Shown here in pieces: positions 1-5,760 of a DNA stretch of 6,146 nt (position 1 is the first letter of the stretch; each line of letters opens with the position of its first letter). A program made the position numbers and the translations under genes. Under the pieces are notes generated by a model that worked only from the letters and a program-made list of their open reading frames with translations, had not been told where the DNA came from and did not search any database. The stretch is from NCBI GenBank assembly GCA_021812905.1, contig JAKAMM010000114.1, forward strand, positions 1 through 6,146, given 5' to 3'. The DNA comes from Chloroflexota bacterium (GTDB lineage: Bacteria > Chloroflexota > Anaerolineae > Anaerolineales > Villigracilaceae).

Positions 1-969
1 CACCCAATGATTGCCCTGCCCGGCATGATGCCGTTCAGCCAGGATGAACTTTATCTGACCTACGCCAACGATTCGCAACTGGACTTTGTGCCGACGTTTT
101 ACAAATTGGCCTACGACCAGTTCGAAGGCCGCATCCGCGTCCACTCTGCGACCAACACACACGGCCTGACAAATATCGACCCCGCCCGCGTTCAGCGACG
201 CGGCAAAGCCACCGGCTCCATCACCGAAGCGCAGATGCGCCGCGGAGCGGAAGGCAAGTTCAAGTGGGTCACCACGCTCTATCCCACCGATGGCTACGCC
301 CAGGACGCCAGCATGAGTCTGAAAGAATATGAAGACTTCGTGTTCGGTGCGGTCCATGCGCACGAGGCTGATCCCATCGCCTACTGGAACAGCACCGCGG
401 CCGGCCAGCAAAAAGCCATTGATTTTCTTGCGCCAAAGAATCAGGTTATCCTGCGCGGCCCAAACGTGGACCTGACGCTTTCGGTCAAAGGCCGCAGATT
501 CATGAACTCAACCGGTGTCTACAACATGCCTGATGGAGAAATCTATACCGGCCCGGTCGAAGACTCGGTCAATGGTTGGGTGAAGTTCACCTATCCCGCC
601 ATTTATCAAGGCGTGTCCGTCGAGGGCGCGGAACTGACCTTCAGTAATGGACGAGTCGAAACCGCCAAGGCAGAAAAGAATCAGGATTATCTGTTGAAGA
701 TGCTCGAAAGCGATTCGGGTTCGCACTATCTCGGCGAGTTCGCCATCGGCACAAATTTCGATATCAACAAGTTTACCGGCAACATTCTCTTCGATGAAAA
801 GATCGGCGGTTCGTTCCACATGGCGCTCGGCGCGGGCTATCCTGAGACCGGCTCCAAAAACAAATCGTCCATCCATTGGGACATGATCTGCGACATGCGC
901 AAAGATGCCGCGATCACCGTGGACGGCGAGTTATTCTACAAGAACGGGCAATTCGTTTTCAAAAAGTAG
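1..969 (+). CDS. M29-family metallo-aminopeptidase, C-terminal part (N-terminus outside window)
   Basis: This is a metal-dependent exopeptidase of the AmpS/AmpT/PepS type, a cytoplasmic enzyme that removes N-terminal residues from peptides. The reading frame is already open at base 1, and the ATG at 7 is probably internal because family members are about 360-410 residues and only ~320 are here. Numbering from that ATG, the metal ligands known for this family can be placed: Glu178 (in PDGEIYTGP), Glu244 (in YLGEFAIG), His271 (in SFHMALG), and His290 and Asp292 (in IHWDMI). The spacing Glu178-Glu244 matches the family. The stretch between His271 and His290 looks shorter than I recall for Thermus AmpT. 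The segment TLYPTDGYAQDASMSLKEYE (residues 90-109) is also characteristic. All visible ligands are intact, so the enzyme is probably active. It ends in TAG and is followed by a hairpin terminator. Family assignment is firm; substrate preference cannot be read. Confidence 0.93.
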   Translation, partial: HPMIALPGMMPFSQDELYLTYANDSQLDFVPTFYKLAYDQFEGRIRVHSATNTHGLTNIDPARVQRRGKATGSITEAQMRRGAEGKFKWVTTLYPTDGYAQDASMSLKEYEDFVFGAVHAHEADPIAYWNSTAAGQQKAIDFLAPKNQVILRGPNVDLTLSVKGRRFMNSTGVYNMPDGEIYTGPVEDSVNGWVKFTYPAIYQGVSVEGAELTFSNGRVETAKAEKNQDYLLKMLESDSGSHYLGEFAIGTNFDINKFTGNILFDEKIGGSFHMALGAGYPETGSKNKSSIHWDMICDMRKDAAITVDGELFYKNGQFVFKK

Positions 970-1048
970 TTTGAAAGTTTACAGGTTTATATGTTTGAAG
1001 GTTGAGAATCCGCGACGGGCTCTCAATCTTCTTTCTTAACTTTCAAAC
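969..1048. repeat. Long nested inverted repeat in the convergent gap, probable bidirectional terminator
   Basis: An outer pair of arms, GTTTGAAAGTT at 969-979 and its exact reverse complement at 1038-1048, encloses the inner hairpin at 997-1031. A second nested match is CAGGTT at 982-987 with AACCTG at 1061-1066. The motif GTTTGAA(A/G)GTT also occurs twice in direct orientation (969-979 and 993-1003). Read on the minus strand, the outer stem is followed by CTACTTTTTG, so it could stop the rhodanese transcript too. The gap between the two converging genes (970-1073) contains nothing else I can identify. Confidence 0.55.
997..1037 (+). terminator. Intrinsic terminator after the aminopeptidase
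   Basis: Bases 997-1007 pair with 1021-1031 as an 11-bp stem (ten Watson-Crick pairs and one G-T). The 13-base loop can itself form a CCG/CGG mini-stem. The 3' side is followed by the T-rich run TTTCTT. This is the expected shape of a Rho-independent terminator for plus-strand transcription, placed 27 bases after the stop codon. Confidence 0.6.
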
Positions 1049-1073
1049 TTGCGACCTTCCAACCTGAAACCGA

Positions 1074-1418
1074 TCAATACATCCCCACCGAACGGTCAAC
1101 CTTCCTCGCATATTCATTAATGCCGCCACGCACACTGAAAACATTCGACCAGCCTTGCGAGGCGAGCCAACCTGATACTTGCGCACTGCGCGCGCCGTGA
1201 TGACATAACACATAGATCGTTGCGGTCTGTGACTTTGCGGACTCTGACAGCATGTTAATGCCCTCCCGCCCCAACCGGCTCATCGGTGCGACCTCGAGAC
1301 GGGCATCCGTTATTTTGGCATACTCCAACTCGGACGGTTCGCGCACATCCAGCAAAATGAATTGGTCCTGCGATTTGAGTTTATTGGCCAATTCTTCAAC
1401 AGCAATTTCTAGAATCAT
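1074..1418 (-). CDS. Single-domain rhodanese-like sulfurtransferase
   Basis: A 114-residue cytoplasmic rhodanese domain, the usual length for stand-alone members. It has the N-terminal core LLDVREPSELEYAKI (residues 22-36), and the active-site loop CHHGARS at 72-78 with the catalytic Cys72 that carries a persulfide. The C-terminal GGINEYARKVDRSVGMY (98-114) matches the conserved tail of single-domain and MoeB-linked rhodaneses. The family moves sulfane sulfur from thiosulfate, glutathione persulfide or protein persulfides to acceptors. The physiological donor and acceptor cannot be told from sequence. The ATG at 1418 is supported by AAAGGTG at 1429-1423. It begins 15 bases after the stop of the UPF0316 gene and is probably the last gene of the minus-strand operon. 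No signal peptide is seen. Confidence 0.9.
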   Translation of the reverse strand: MILEIAVEELANKLKSQDQFILLDVREPSELEYAKITDARLEVAPMSRLGREGINMLSESAKSQTATIYVLCHHGARSAQVSGWLASQGWSNVFSVRGGINEYARKVDRSVGMY

Positions 1419-1422
1419 TTCA

Positions 1423-1429
1423 CACCTTT
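1423..1429 (-). promoter_or_regulatory. Ribosome binding site of the rhodanese gene
   Basis: AAAGGTG on the minus strand lies about four bases before the ATG and just downstream of the preceding gene's stop codon. It fixes the start at 1418 and fits translation within a shared transcript. Confidence 0.6.
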
Positions 1430-1433
1430 AAAG

Positions 1434-1964
1434 TTACGCTCTCCAATAACCTCTGCGGATTGGACGCACATCTTCCGATGTAACAAACGCTAAAGGGTCT
1501 ATCTCGTGGACAATTTGTTCCGTGTGCGCCACATCTTTTCGCAACACACTGACACTCAACAAATGCACTTTACCTTCCATGCCACGCGCCGGGATCTCCG
1601 TCACTGCAAAACCTCCATCACGCAGGGCTTGTGCCAAAACGATGCCATGTTCTGTACTGATGATACGCAGATGAATATGCCCGATTGCGAGACGTTCCTC
1701 GATCAACATGCCGACCACGTTGCCGGTTGCGAATCCCGCTGCGTAGCCAAGGACAGTTAATGGATTGCTCAAATTGGATAACACGCGCGTGATGGCAACG
1801 ACGTAGACCGCAGCTTCAAAGAAACCCAGTGTCCATGAAATGCCCTTTCGTCCGCGCACCACAAACAACATGCGCAGAGTGTCGAGCGACATATCGGTGA
1901 CGCGCAAAGCGAAGATGGTCAGCGCCGCGAGCCAGGCAGATGGAGAGAGAAGAAAATCAAACAT
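1434..1964 (-). CDS. UPF0316 membrane protein (DUF5698 + DUF2179)
   Basis: A 176-residue protein of the uncharacterised UPF0316 family, similar to Bacillus subtilis YebE-type proteins. The N-terminal half (DUF5698) has about three hydrophobic segments, near residues 8-26, 43-60 and 66-87. It also has conserved polar positions within or beside the membrane: Arg21, Asp24, Asp28 and Arg31 (in RVTDMSLDTLRML) and Glu50 (in GFFEAAVYVV). GYAAGFATGNVVGMLIEERL (73-92) is typical of the family. The soluble C-terminal half from about residue 98 is the DUF2179 domain, with GFAVTEIPARGMEGKVHLLS as its core and the end RRGYWRA. The length is normal and nothing is broken. The family has no established biochemical function, and I do not assign one. 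It sits 34 bases after glgP and 15 bases before the rhodanese, so it is probably co-transcribed with both. The start at 1964 has GGGAG at 1976-1972. Confidence 0.9.
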   Translation of the reverse strand: MFDFLLSPSAWLAALTIFALRVTDMSLDTLRMLFVVRGRKGISWTLGFFEAAVYVVAITRVLSNLSNPLTVLGYAAGFATGNVVGMLIEERLAIGHIHLRIISTEHGIVLAQALRDGGFAVTEIPARGMEGKVHLLSVSVLRKDVAHTEQIVHEIDPLAFVTSEDVRPIRRGYWRA

Positions 1965-1970
1965 AGGTAT

Positions 1971-1988
1971 GCTCCCGGCGGCTGGAGC
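1971..1988 (-). promoter_or_regulatory. Small GC-rich hairpin covering the ribosome binding site of the UPF0316 gene
   Basis: On the minus strand, GCTCC (1988-1984) can pair with GGAGC (1975-1971) around an 8-base loop. The 3' arm contains most of the Shine-Dalgarno sequence GGGAG, seven bases before the ATG at 1964. Ribosomes finishing glgP (stop at 1999) would approach this structure, so it could couple translation of the two genes. The stem is only five pairs, so the effect is inferred and uncertain. Confidence 0.35.
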
Positions 1989-1998
1989 GTTATTGGTT

Positions 1999-4140
1999 TC
2001 ATTTCAACGCGGGCAGATACAATCTTTCCACGTATTCCTTGACCATGCGCCGCGTGCTGAACTGCGGAATGTTCGTTTTCAAAGAATCTTTCACATGGTC
2101 GAGCCACTTGACGGGAATCTCTTTGTTATCACGAGCATAGAATAACGGGATGATCTCGTTTTCCAGTGTGCTGTACAGGTCCTCTGCATCGGCAGCATCC
2201 TGCGCATCGCTCGTCACATATTCCTTTTCTTCGCCGATGGCCCAGCCATTCTTGCCGTTATAAGACTCGCGCCACCAGCCATCCAACACTGAGAAGTTAA
2301 GCGCGCCGTTGAGCGCGGCTTTCATGCCGGATGTGCCGGACGCTTCCATCGGACGACGCGGCGTATTCATCCACACATCCACACCTTGGACGAGATAGCG
2401 CGCCAGGTTCATATCGTAATCTTCGAGGAAGACAAGACGTCCGCCGGTTTCAGCTTTTTTGACGGTGCGATACACTTTTTGGATCAACTGCTTACCCGGC
2501 TCATCTGCAGGATGCGCCTTGCCTGCAAAAATAATTTGCACCGGCATGTTCGGACGGTTGATGATATCCAACAATCTTTCGACATCGCTCATCACGAGAC
2601 TGGCGCGCTTATAGGTTGCAAAGCGGCGCGCAAAACCAATCGTCAGTGCGTAGGGGTTGATCAAAACTCCAGACGAGACAACCTGTACAGGATGGTACCC
2701 ACCCACCGTCCAGCGCTCGCGGACGCGTTCACGCATGTAAAAGGTCAGCTTGCGTTTGAGATGAGTCCGCACAGCCCATAGCGCCGCGTCAGGGACTTGA
2801 TCCAACTTCGCCCAGGTATCAGCATCATCGAGATGATCGTACCAGTCGGCACCGATATATTGAGCGAAAAGATTTTGCAGGCGGCGGGCCATCCAGTTGG
2901 CGGTGTGAACGCCGTTGGTGACGTGTGTGATCGGCACATCGTCCGCGGATTTTTCAGGCCACATAAAATTCCACATCTTGCGCGACACTTCGCCGTGCAA
3001 TTCAGAAACAGCGTTGCGCCCATTTGAATATTTCAGGGCCAACACCGGCATGGAAAAAGTTTCACCGTGCGGCTGTTGATGCACCGCGATATTTACAAAC
3101 TCTTCGCGCGTAAGTCCAAGTTCGGGCCATAATGCGGCAAGATACTTATCCAACAGCCAGAGTGGGAACTCATCGTTACCGGCCGGGACAGGTGTGTGCG
3201 TGGTGAAGACATTTTGTCCGCGCGTCTTTTTAACGGCGTCGGCAAAGGTGTGACCGGCAGCCACCAGTTCACGCGCCCGCTCCAGGGTCAGGAATGCGGC
3301 GTGGCCTTCGTTCATGTGCCAGACCGAGGGATTGTATCCAAGCGCGCGCACAACGCGCACGCCGCCGACGCCCAGCAAAACTTCCTGCATGACTCGCCGG
3401 TCAAGGTCAGACCAATACAGCCGCGCCGTCAACAAACGATCATCGGGACGATTGGCGTCCACGTTTGAGTCCATCAAATAAAGCGGCACACGTCCCACGC
3501 GGATTTCCCACAAGCGCACCGAGACAATGCGGTCGGGAAATTCAACTTCAATCGTAAGCAGTCCGCCATCATCAGCGGTAACAGGCAGAACCGGCAGATC
3601 ATCGAAGACCAGCGGATTGTTGAGCGCTTCCTGCCAGCCATCTTCACTGATGTGCTGGGAAAAATATCCCTGAGCATACATGAAGCCGATGCCCATCAGC
3701 GGCAAACCCAGATCGGACGATTCTTTTAAATGATCGCCCGCCAACACGCCGAGACCGCCCGAATAAATCGGGAGCGTTTCATGCAAGCCAAATTCCATCG
3801 AAAAATATGTGATGGGATGATCGGTCAACTCCGGGTGAGCCTTCGCCGCCCACGGGTCGGTTTGAGCGATGTAAGAATCAAATTGCTCGAAGATACGATC
3901 GTAGATGGCGAGATAATCTTTATCCTTGGCGGCCTGGTTCAGACGCGCGCGCCCGACCTCGCGCAATAAACGAATCGGGTTGTGACCGAGTCGTTCCCAT
4001 AGATCGTAATCGAGACGACCAAATAAACGTCCCGCTTCGGGGTGCCATGTCCACCACAGGTTGTAAGCCAACTCACCGAGGCGGGCAAGCCGCTTGGGCA
4101 GATCAAAAGGTTTGGGTAATTTCGAGCGAAACATGTCCAT
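1999..4140 (-). CDS. glgP: Alpha-glucan (glycogen/maltodextrin) phosphorylase, GT35, short DUF3417 type
   Basis: This cytoplasmic PLP enzyme splits alpha-1,4-glucans with phosphate to give glucose-1-phosphate. From the ATG at 4140 it has 713 residues, typical of the shorter bacterial/archaeal phosphorylase branch (TIGR02094 type) rather than the ~800-residue MalP branch. The N-terminal domain (about 5-95, ARLGELAYNLWWTWHPEA) is DUF3417. The catalytic part carries YFSMEFGLHETLPIYSGGLG (from 112), HMNEGHAAF with the catalytic-site His280, HVTNGVH (406-412), and FARRFATYKR (503-512). EASGTSGMKAALNGALN contains Lys607, expected to hold pyridoxal phosphate as a Schiff base. The frame stays open upstream to 4233, but those 31 residues are encoded by a palindromic intergenic repeat and look non-native; the family begins near MDMFRSKLPKPFDLP. 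An ATG at 4134 is an alternative. No Shine-Dalgarno sequence precedes either ATG. It heads the minus-strand operon. Whether glycogen or maltodextrin is preferred cannot be read. Confidence 0.95.
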   Translation of the reverse strand: MDMFRSKLPKPFDLPKRLARLGELAYNLWWTWHPEAGRLFGRLDYDLWERLGHNPIRLLREVGRARLNQAAKDKDYLAIYDRIFEQFDSYIAQTDPWAAKAHPELTDHPITYFSMEFGLHETLPIYSGGLGVLAGDHLKESSDLGLPLMGIGFMYAQGYFSQHISEDGWQEALNNPLVFDDLPVLPVTADDGGLLTIEVEFPDRIVSVRLWEIRVGRVPLYLMDSNVDANRPDDRLLTARLYWSDLDRRVMQEVLLGVGGVRVVRALGYNPSVWHMNEGHAAFLTLERARELVAAGHTFADAVKKTRGQNVFTTHTPVPAGNDEFPLWLLDKYLAALWPELGLTREEFVNIAVHQQPHGETFSMPVLALKYSNGRNAVSELHGEVSRKMWNFMWPEKSADDVPITHVTNGVHTANWMARRLQNLFAQYIGADWYDHLDDADTWAKLDQVPDAALWAVRTHLKRKLTFYMRERVRERWTVGGYHPVQVVSSGVLINPYALTIGFARRFATYKRASLVMSDVERLLDIINRPNMPVQIIFAGKAHPADEPGKQLIQKVYRTVKKAETGGRLVFLEDYDMNLARYLVQGVDVWMNTPRRPMEASGTSGMKAALNGALNFSVLDGWWRESYNGKNGWAIGEEKEYVTSDAQDAADAEDLYSTLENEIIPLFYARDNKEIPVKWLDHVKDSLKTNIPQFSTRRMVKEYVERLYLPALK

Positions 4141-4150
4141 AGTGCGGGAA

Positions 4151-4159
4151 ATAATACCA
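4151..4159 (-). promoter_or_regulatory. Candidate extended -10 promoter element for glgP
   Basis: On the minus strand, TGGTATTAT (4159-4151) has the TGn-plus-hexamer form of an extended -10 element. Only ten bases separate it from the ATG at 4140, so transcription would start about three bases before the start codon. This fits the lack of a Shine-Dalgarno sequence. No convincing -35 box is seen at the usual distance; extended -10 promoters can lack one. Confidence 0.4.
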
Positions 4160-4171
4160 TAACAAACAAAT

Positions 4172-4248
4172 GTCATTGCGAGGGTGTTCTTCCCGAAGCA
4201 ATCCCCAAATCTATAGGAGATTGCTTCGCACAAGGCGCTCGCAATGAC
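4172..4248. repeat. 77-base palindromic intergenic repeat (GTCATTGCGAG...CTCGCAATGAC)
   Basis: The outer arms at 4172-4182 and 4238-4248 are an exact 11-bp inverted repeat. The inner arms, CGAAGCAATC at 4194-4203 and GATTGCTTCG at 4219-4228, are an exact 10-bp inverted repeat around a short loop, extended by two more G-C pairs after one mismatch. The middle stretches (4183-4193 and 4229-4237) do not pair well. The words GTCATTGCGAG and GAAGCAATC resemble a dispersed palindromic repeat that I recall from many bacterial genomes, including Chloroflexota. It lies between the divergent glgP and lutA promoters, and contains no gene. Confidence 0.75.
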
Positions 4249-4264
4249 GTGAGACTTTTTGGAC

Positions 4265-4270
4265 TACAAT
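4265..4270 (+). promoter_or_regulatory. Candidate -10 element of the lutA operon
   Basis: TACAAT at 4265-4270 differs from the consensus TATAAT at one base. It ends six bases before the ATG at 4277, which puts the expected transcription start on the A of the ATG itself, so a leaderless mRNA is likely. No Shine-Dalgarno sequence is present. A -35 box at the normal distance would fall inside the right arm of the palindromic repeat (around 4242-4249), and no good match is seen there. Confidence 0.4.
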
Positions 4271-4276
4271 AAAGCC

Positions 4277-5002
4277 ATGCGAAACGTCCAACTCTTTATC
4301 ACTTGTCTGGTGGATACATTTTTTCCCGAGGTCGGCGAGGCGATGGTCAACGTGCTGACGCGCGCAGGTGCGGATGTGGACTTTCCGTCCGACCAAACCT
4401 GCTGCGGACAACCACCGTTCAACGCGGGACTTCGAGCGGAGGCGCGCCCGATGGCCGAACAAACCATCCGCGTGTTTGAATCTGCCAAAAGCGACGTGGT
4501 CATTCCATCCGGTTCATGCGCGCACATGCTTCGTCACAACTACGAAGAATTATTTGCGGACGATCCAATTTGGCTTCCACGTGCCAAAGCCCTGGCGGCA
4601 CGCACGTATGAATTCACAGAATATCTCGTGGACGTTTTGGGCGTCACCGATTTCGGCGCGCGCTGGGACGGCCCGCTGACCTATCATCCAACCTGCCACC
4701 TGCATCGCGGCCTCGGCATTGACCGTCAACCAAAGGCACTGCTGGCAAACGTCCACGGTGCGAATATCATCGAACTGCCCGAAGCGCAGGATTGCTGCGG
4801 CTTCGGCGGGATTTTTTCCATTGAACATCCAGAATTATCCGCTGAAATGTTGAAACGCAAAATTGGAAATCTGGAGAAAACCGAATCCCCCACGCTGGTC
4901 GTCGCAGACGCGGGATGTTTGATGCACATTCAGGGCGGGTTGAAGCGCAACAAAATGAAGCAGAAAGTTGTACATATAGCAGAAATATTGAACCATCATT
5001 AG
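4277..5002 (+). CDS. lutA: L-lactate utilisation iron-sulfur protein LutA (YkgE family)
   Basis: A 241-residue cytoplasmic protein, close to the ~238-residue length of LutA/YkgE. It is one part of the LutABC complex that oxidises L-lactate to pyruvate, passing electrons through iron-sulfur centres. It has two CCG domains. The first runs from Cys10 (in FITCLVDTFFPEVG) through the CCG at 42-44 (DQTCCGQPPFNAG) to Cys81 (SGSCAHM). The second runs from Cys140 (YHPTCHLHRGLGI) through the CCG at 173-175 (QDCCGFGGIFSIEHPELS) to Cys214 (DAGCLMHIQGGL). All expected cluster ligands are visible. I chose the ATG at 4277 over an in-frame TTG at 4259, because family members begin close to MRNVQLFITC and a -10-like TACAAT lies immediately upstream. 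The next gene follows after 10 bases. YkgE/LutA resembles the CCG subunits of glycolate oxidase (GlcF) and heterodisulfide reductase, but its length and the following lutB favour LutA. Confidence 0.93.
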   Translation: MRNVQLFITCLVDTFFPEVGEAMVNVLTRAGADVDFPSDQTCCGQPPFNAGLRAEARPMAEQTIRVFESAKSDVVIPSGSCAHMLRHNYEELFADDPIWLPRAKALAARTYEFTEYLVDVLGVTDFGARWDGPLTYHPTCHLHRGLGIDRQPKALLANVHGANIIELPEAQDCCGFGGIFSIEHPELSAEMLKRKIGNLEKTESPTLVVADAGCLMHIQGGLKRNKMKQKVVHIAEILNHH

Positions 5003-5007
5003 GAAAA
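5001..5007 (+). promoter_or_regulatory. Weak ribosome binding site of the methyltransferase, overlapping the lutA stop
   Basis: AGGAAAA begins inside the lutA stop codon (TAG at 5000-5002) and ends five bases before the ATG at 5013. This supports the start and implies translation from the lutA transcript. Confidence 0.45.
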
Positions 5008-5012
5008 CTTCA

Positions 5013-5723
5013 ATGTACAATCGTTCTGCGACAGTCTATGATGCGATCTATCGCGCGCAAGGAAAAGATTATGCTGGTGAATCGCAAAAATTATATGCGC
5101 TGATCGAGCAAAACAAGCTATCCAACGGCAATTCGCTTTTGGACATTGCCTGCGGTACGGGCGGCCATCTCGCCTATTTGCAACAGAATTTCAAAGTGGA
5201 AGGACTCGACAATTCAGAAGAGATGCTCATCGCTGCGCGGAATAAATTTCCTGATATCAATTTCATCCATGCAGATATGACTGATTTTGAGATTGATCAT
5301 TCTTTTGACGTAATTACATGTTTATTCAGCGCGATAGGTTATATTCAGACTCTCCCGCGCCTGTTTCAAGCAATCCAAAACATGACGAGCCATCTGCTAC
5401 CGGGCGGTGTAATCATTGTCGAGCCATGGTTTGGACCAGGCGCGTTGGATATCGGCAAAGTTCACGCAACTTTTGTTGACGAACCAGAACTGAAGATCGC
5501 ACGAATGAACATAAACAGAGTAGAAGGAGATATTTCTTTCCTGGATTTTCATTACATGGTTGCAACCCCAAAAGGCATTGAATATTTTAGCGAAACGCAC
5601 GCATTGGGTCTCTTCACAGAGGATGAATATTCGCAGTCTTTTCATGCCGCGGGACTAAAAACAATCCACGAACCTAAAGGATTGGATGGCCGCGGATTGT
5701 ATATCGGGATCAAATTTAGATGA
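5013..5723 (+). CDS. Class I SAM-dependent methyltransferase, resembling DesVI/TylM1 sugar-amine N-methyltransferases
   Basis: A 236-residue Rossmann-fold methyltransferase. The SAM-binding glycine loop is LLDIACGTGGHL (residues 42-53), the acidic residue expected to hold the ribose is Asp66 (VEGLDNS), and the adenine-side motif is HADMTDF (86-92). The N-terminus (YDAIYRAQGKDYAGE), FSAIGYI (105-111), HLLPGGVIIVEPWF (127-140), LFTEDEYSQSFHAAGL (200-215) and the final GRGLY recall DesVI and TylM1, which dimethylate the 3-amino group of dTDP-amino sugars. His127 may correspond to the active-site His of TylM1, and an N-terminal Tyr (9 or 13) to its active-site Tyr; both are from memory. The substrate is not proven, and no sugar-biosynthesis gene is nearby. 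It lies 10 bases after lutA and 37 before lutB, probably in one transcript. It is visibly AT-richer than both (sample 60-base lines 33-38% GC, against 58-65%), suggesting later arrival. Confidence 0.85.
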   Translation: MYNRSATVYDAIYRAQGKDYAGESQKLYALIEQNKLSNGNSLLDIACGTGGHLAYLQQNFKVEGLDNSEEMLIAARNKFPDINFIHADMTDFEIDHSFDVITCLFSAIGYIQTLPRLFQAIQNMTSHLLPGGVIIVEPWFGPGALDIGKVHATFVDEPELKIARMNINRVEGDISFLDFHYMVATPKGIEYFSETHALGLFTEDEYSQSFHAAGLKTIHEPKGLDGRGLYIGIKFR

Positions 5724-5750
5724 AAGAAAAATAGTGCAATATTCCATCAC

Positions 5751-5755
5751 AGGGA
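5751..5755 (+). promoter_or_regulatory. Ribosome binding site of lutB
   Basis: AGGGA is followed by a five-base spacer and the ATG at 5761. It favours this ATG over an in-frame GTG at 5734. Confidence 0.6.
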
Positions 5756-5760
5756 CCAAT

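Noticed and set aside
508..876. A 122-residue open frame on the minus strand inside the aminopeptidase
   Set aside because: It is antisense to conserved metal-binding coding sequence and shows no recognisable domain; it is a by-product of GC-rich codon use.
1840..2145. A 101-residue plus-strand open frame across the glgP-UPF0316 junction
   Set aside because: It is antisense to two well-supported genes and has no family features.
2386..2781. A 131-residue plus-strand open frame inside glgP
   Set aside because: It lies antisense to the PLP-binding half of the phosphorylase and has no recognisable motif.
4141..4233. A 31-residue N-terminal extension of the phosphorylase from the ATG at 4233
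   Set aside because: The extension is encoded mainly by the palindromic repeat and has no family similarity; the conserved N-terminus begins at the ATG at 4140.
4259..4276. A TTG start adding six residues to LutA
   Set aside because: It overlaps the -10-like TACAAT, has no ribosome binding site, and LutA proteins normally begin near the ATG at 4277.
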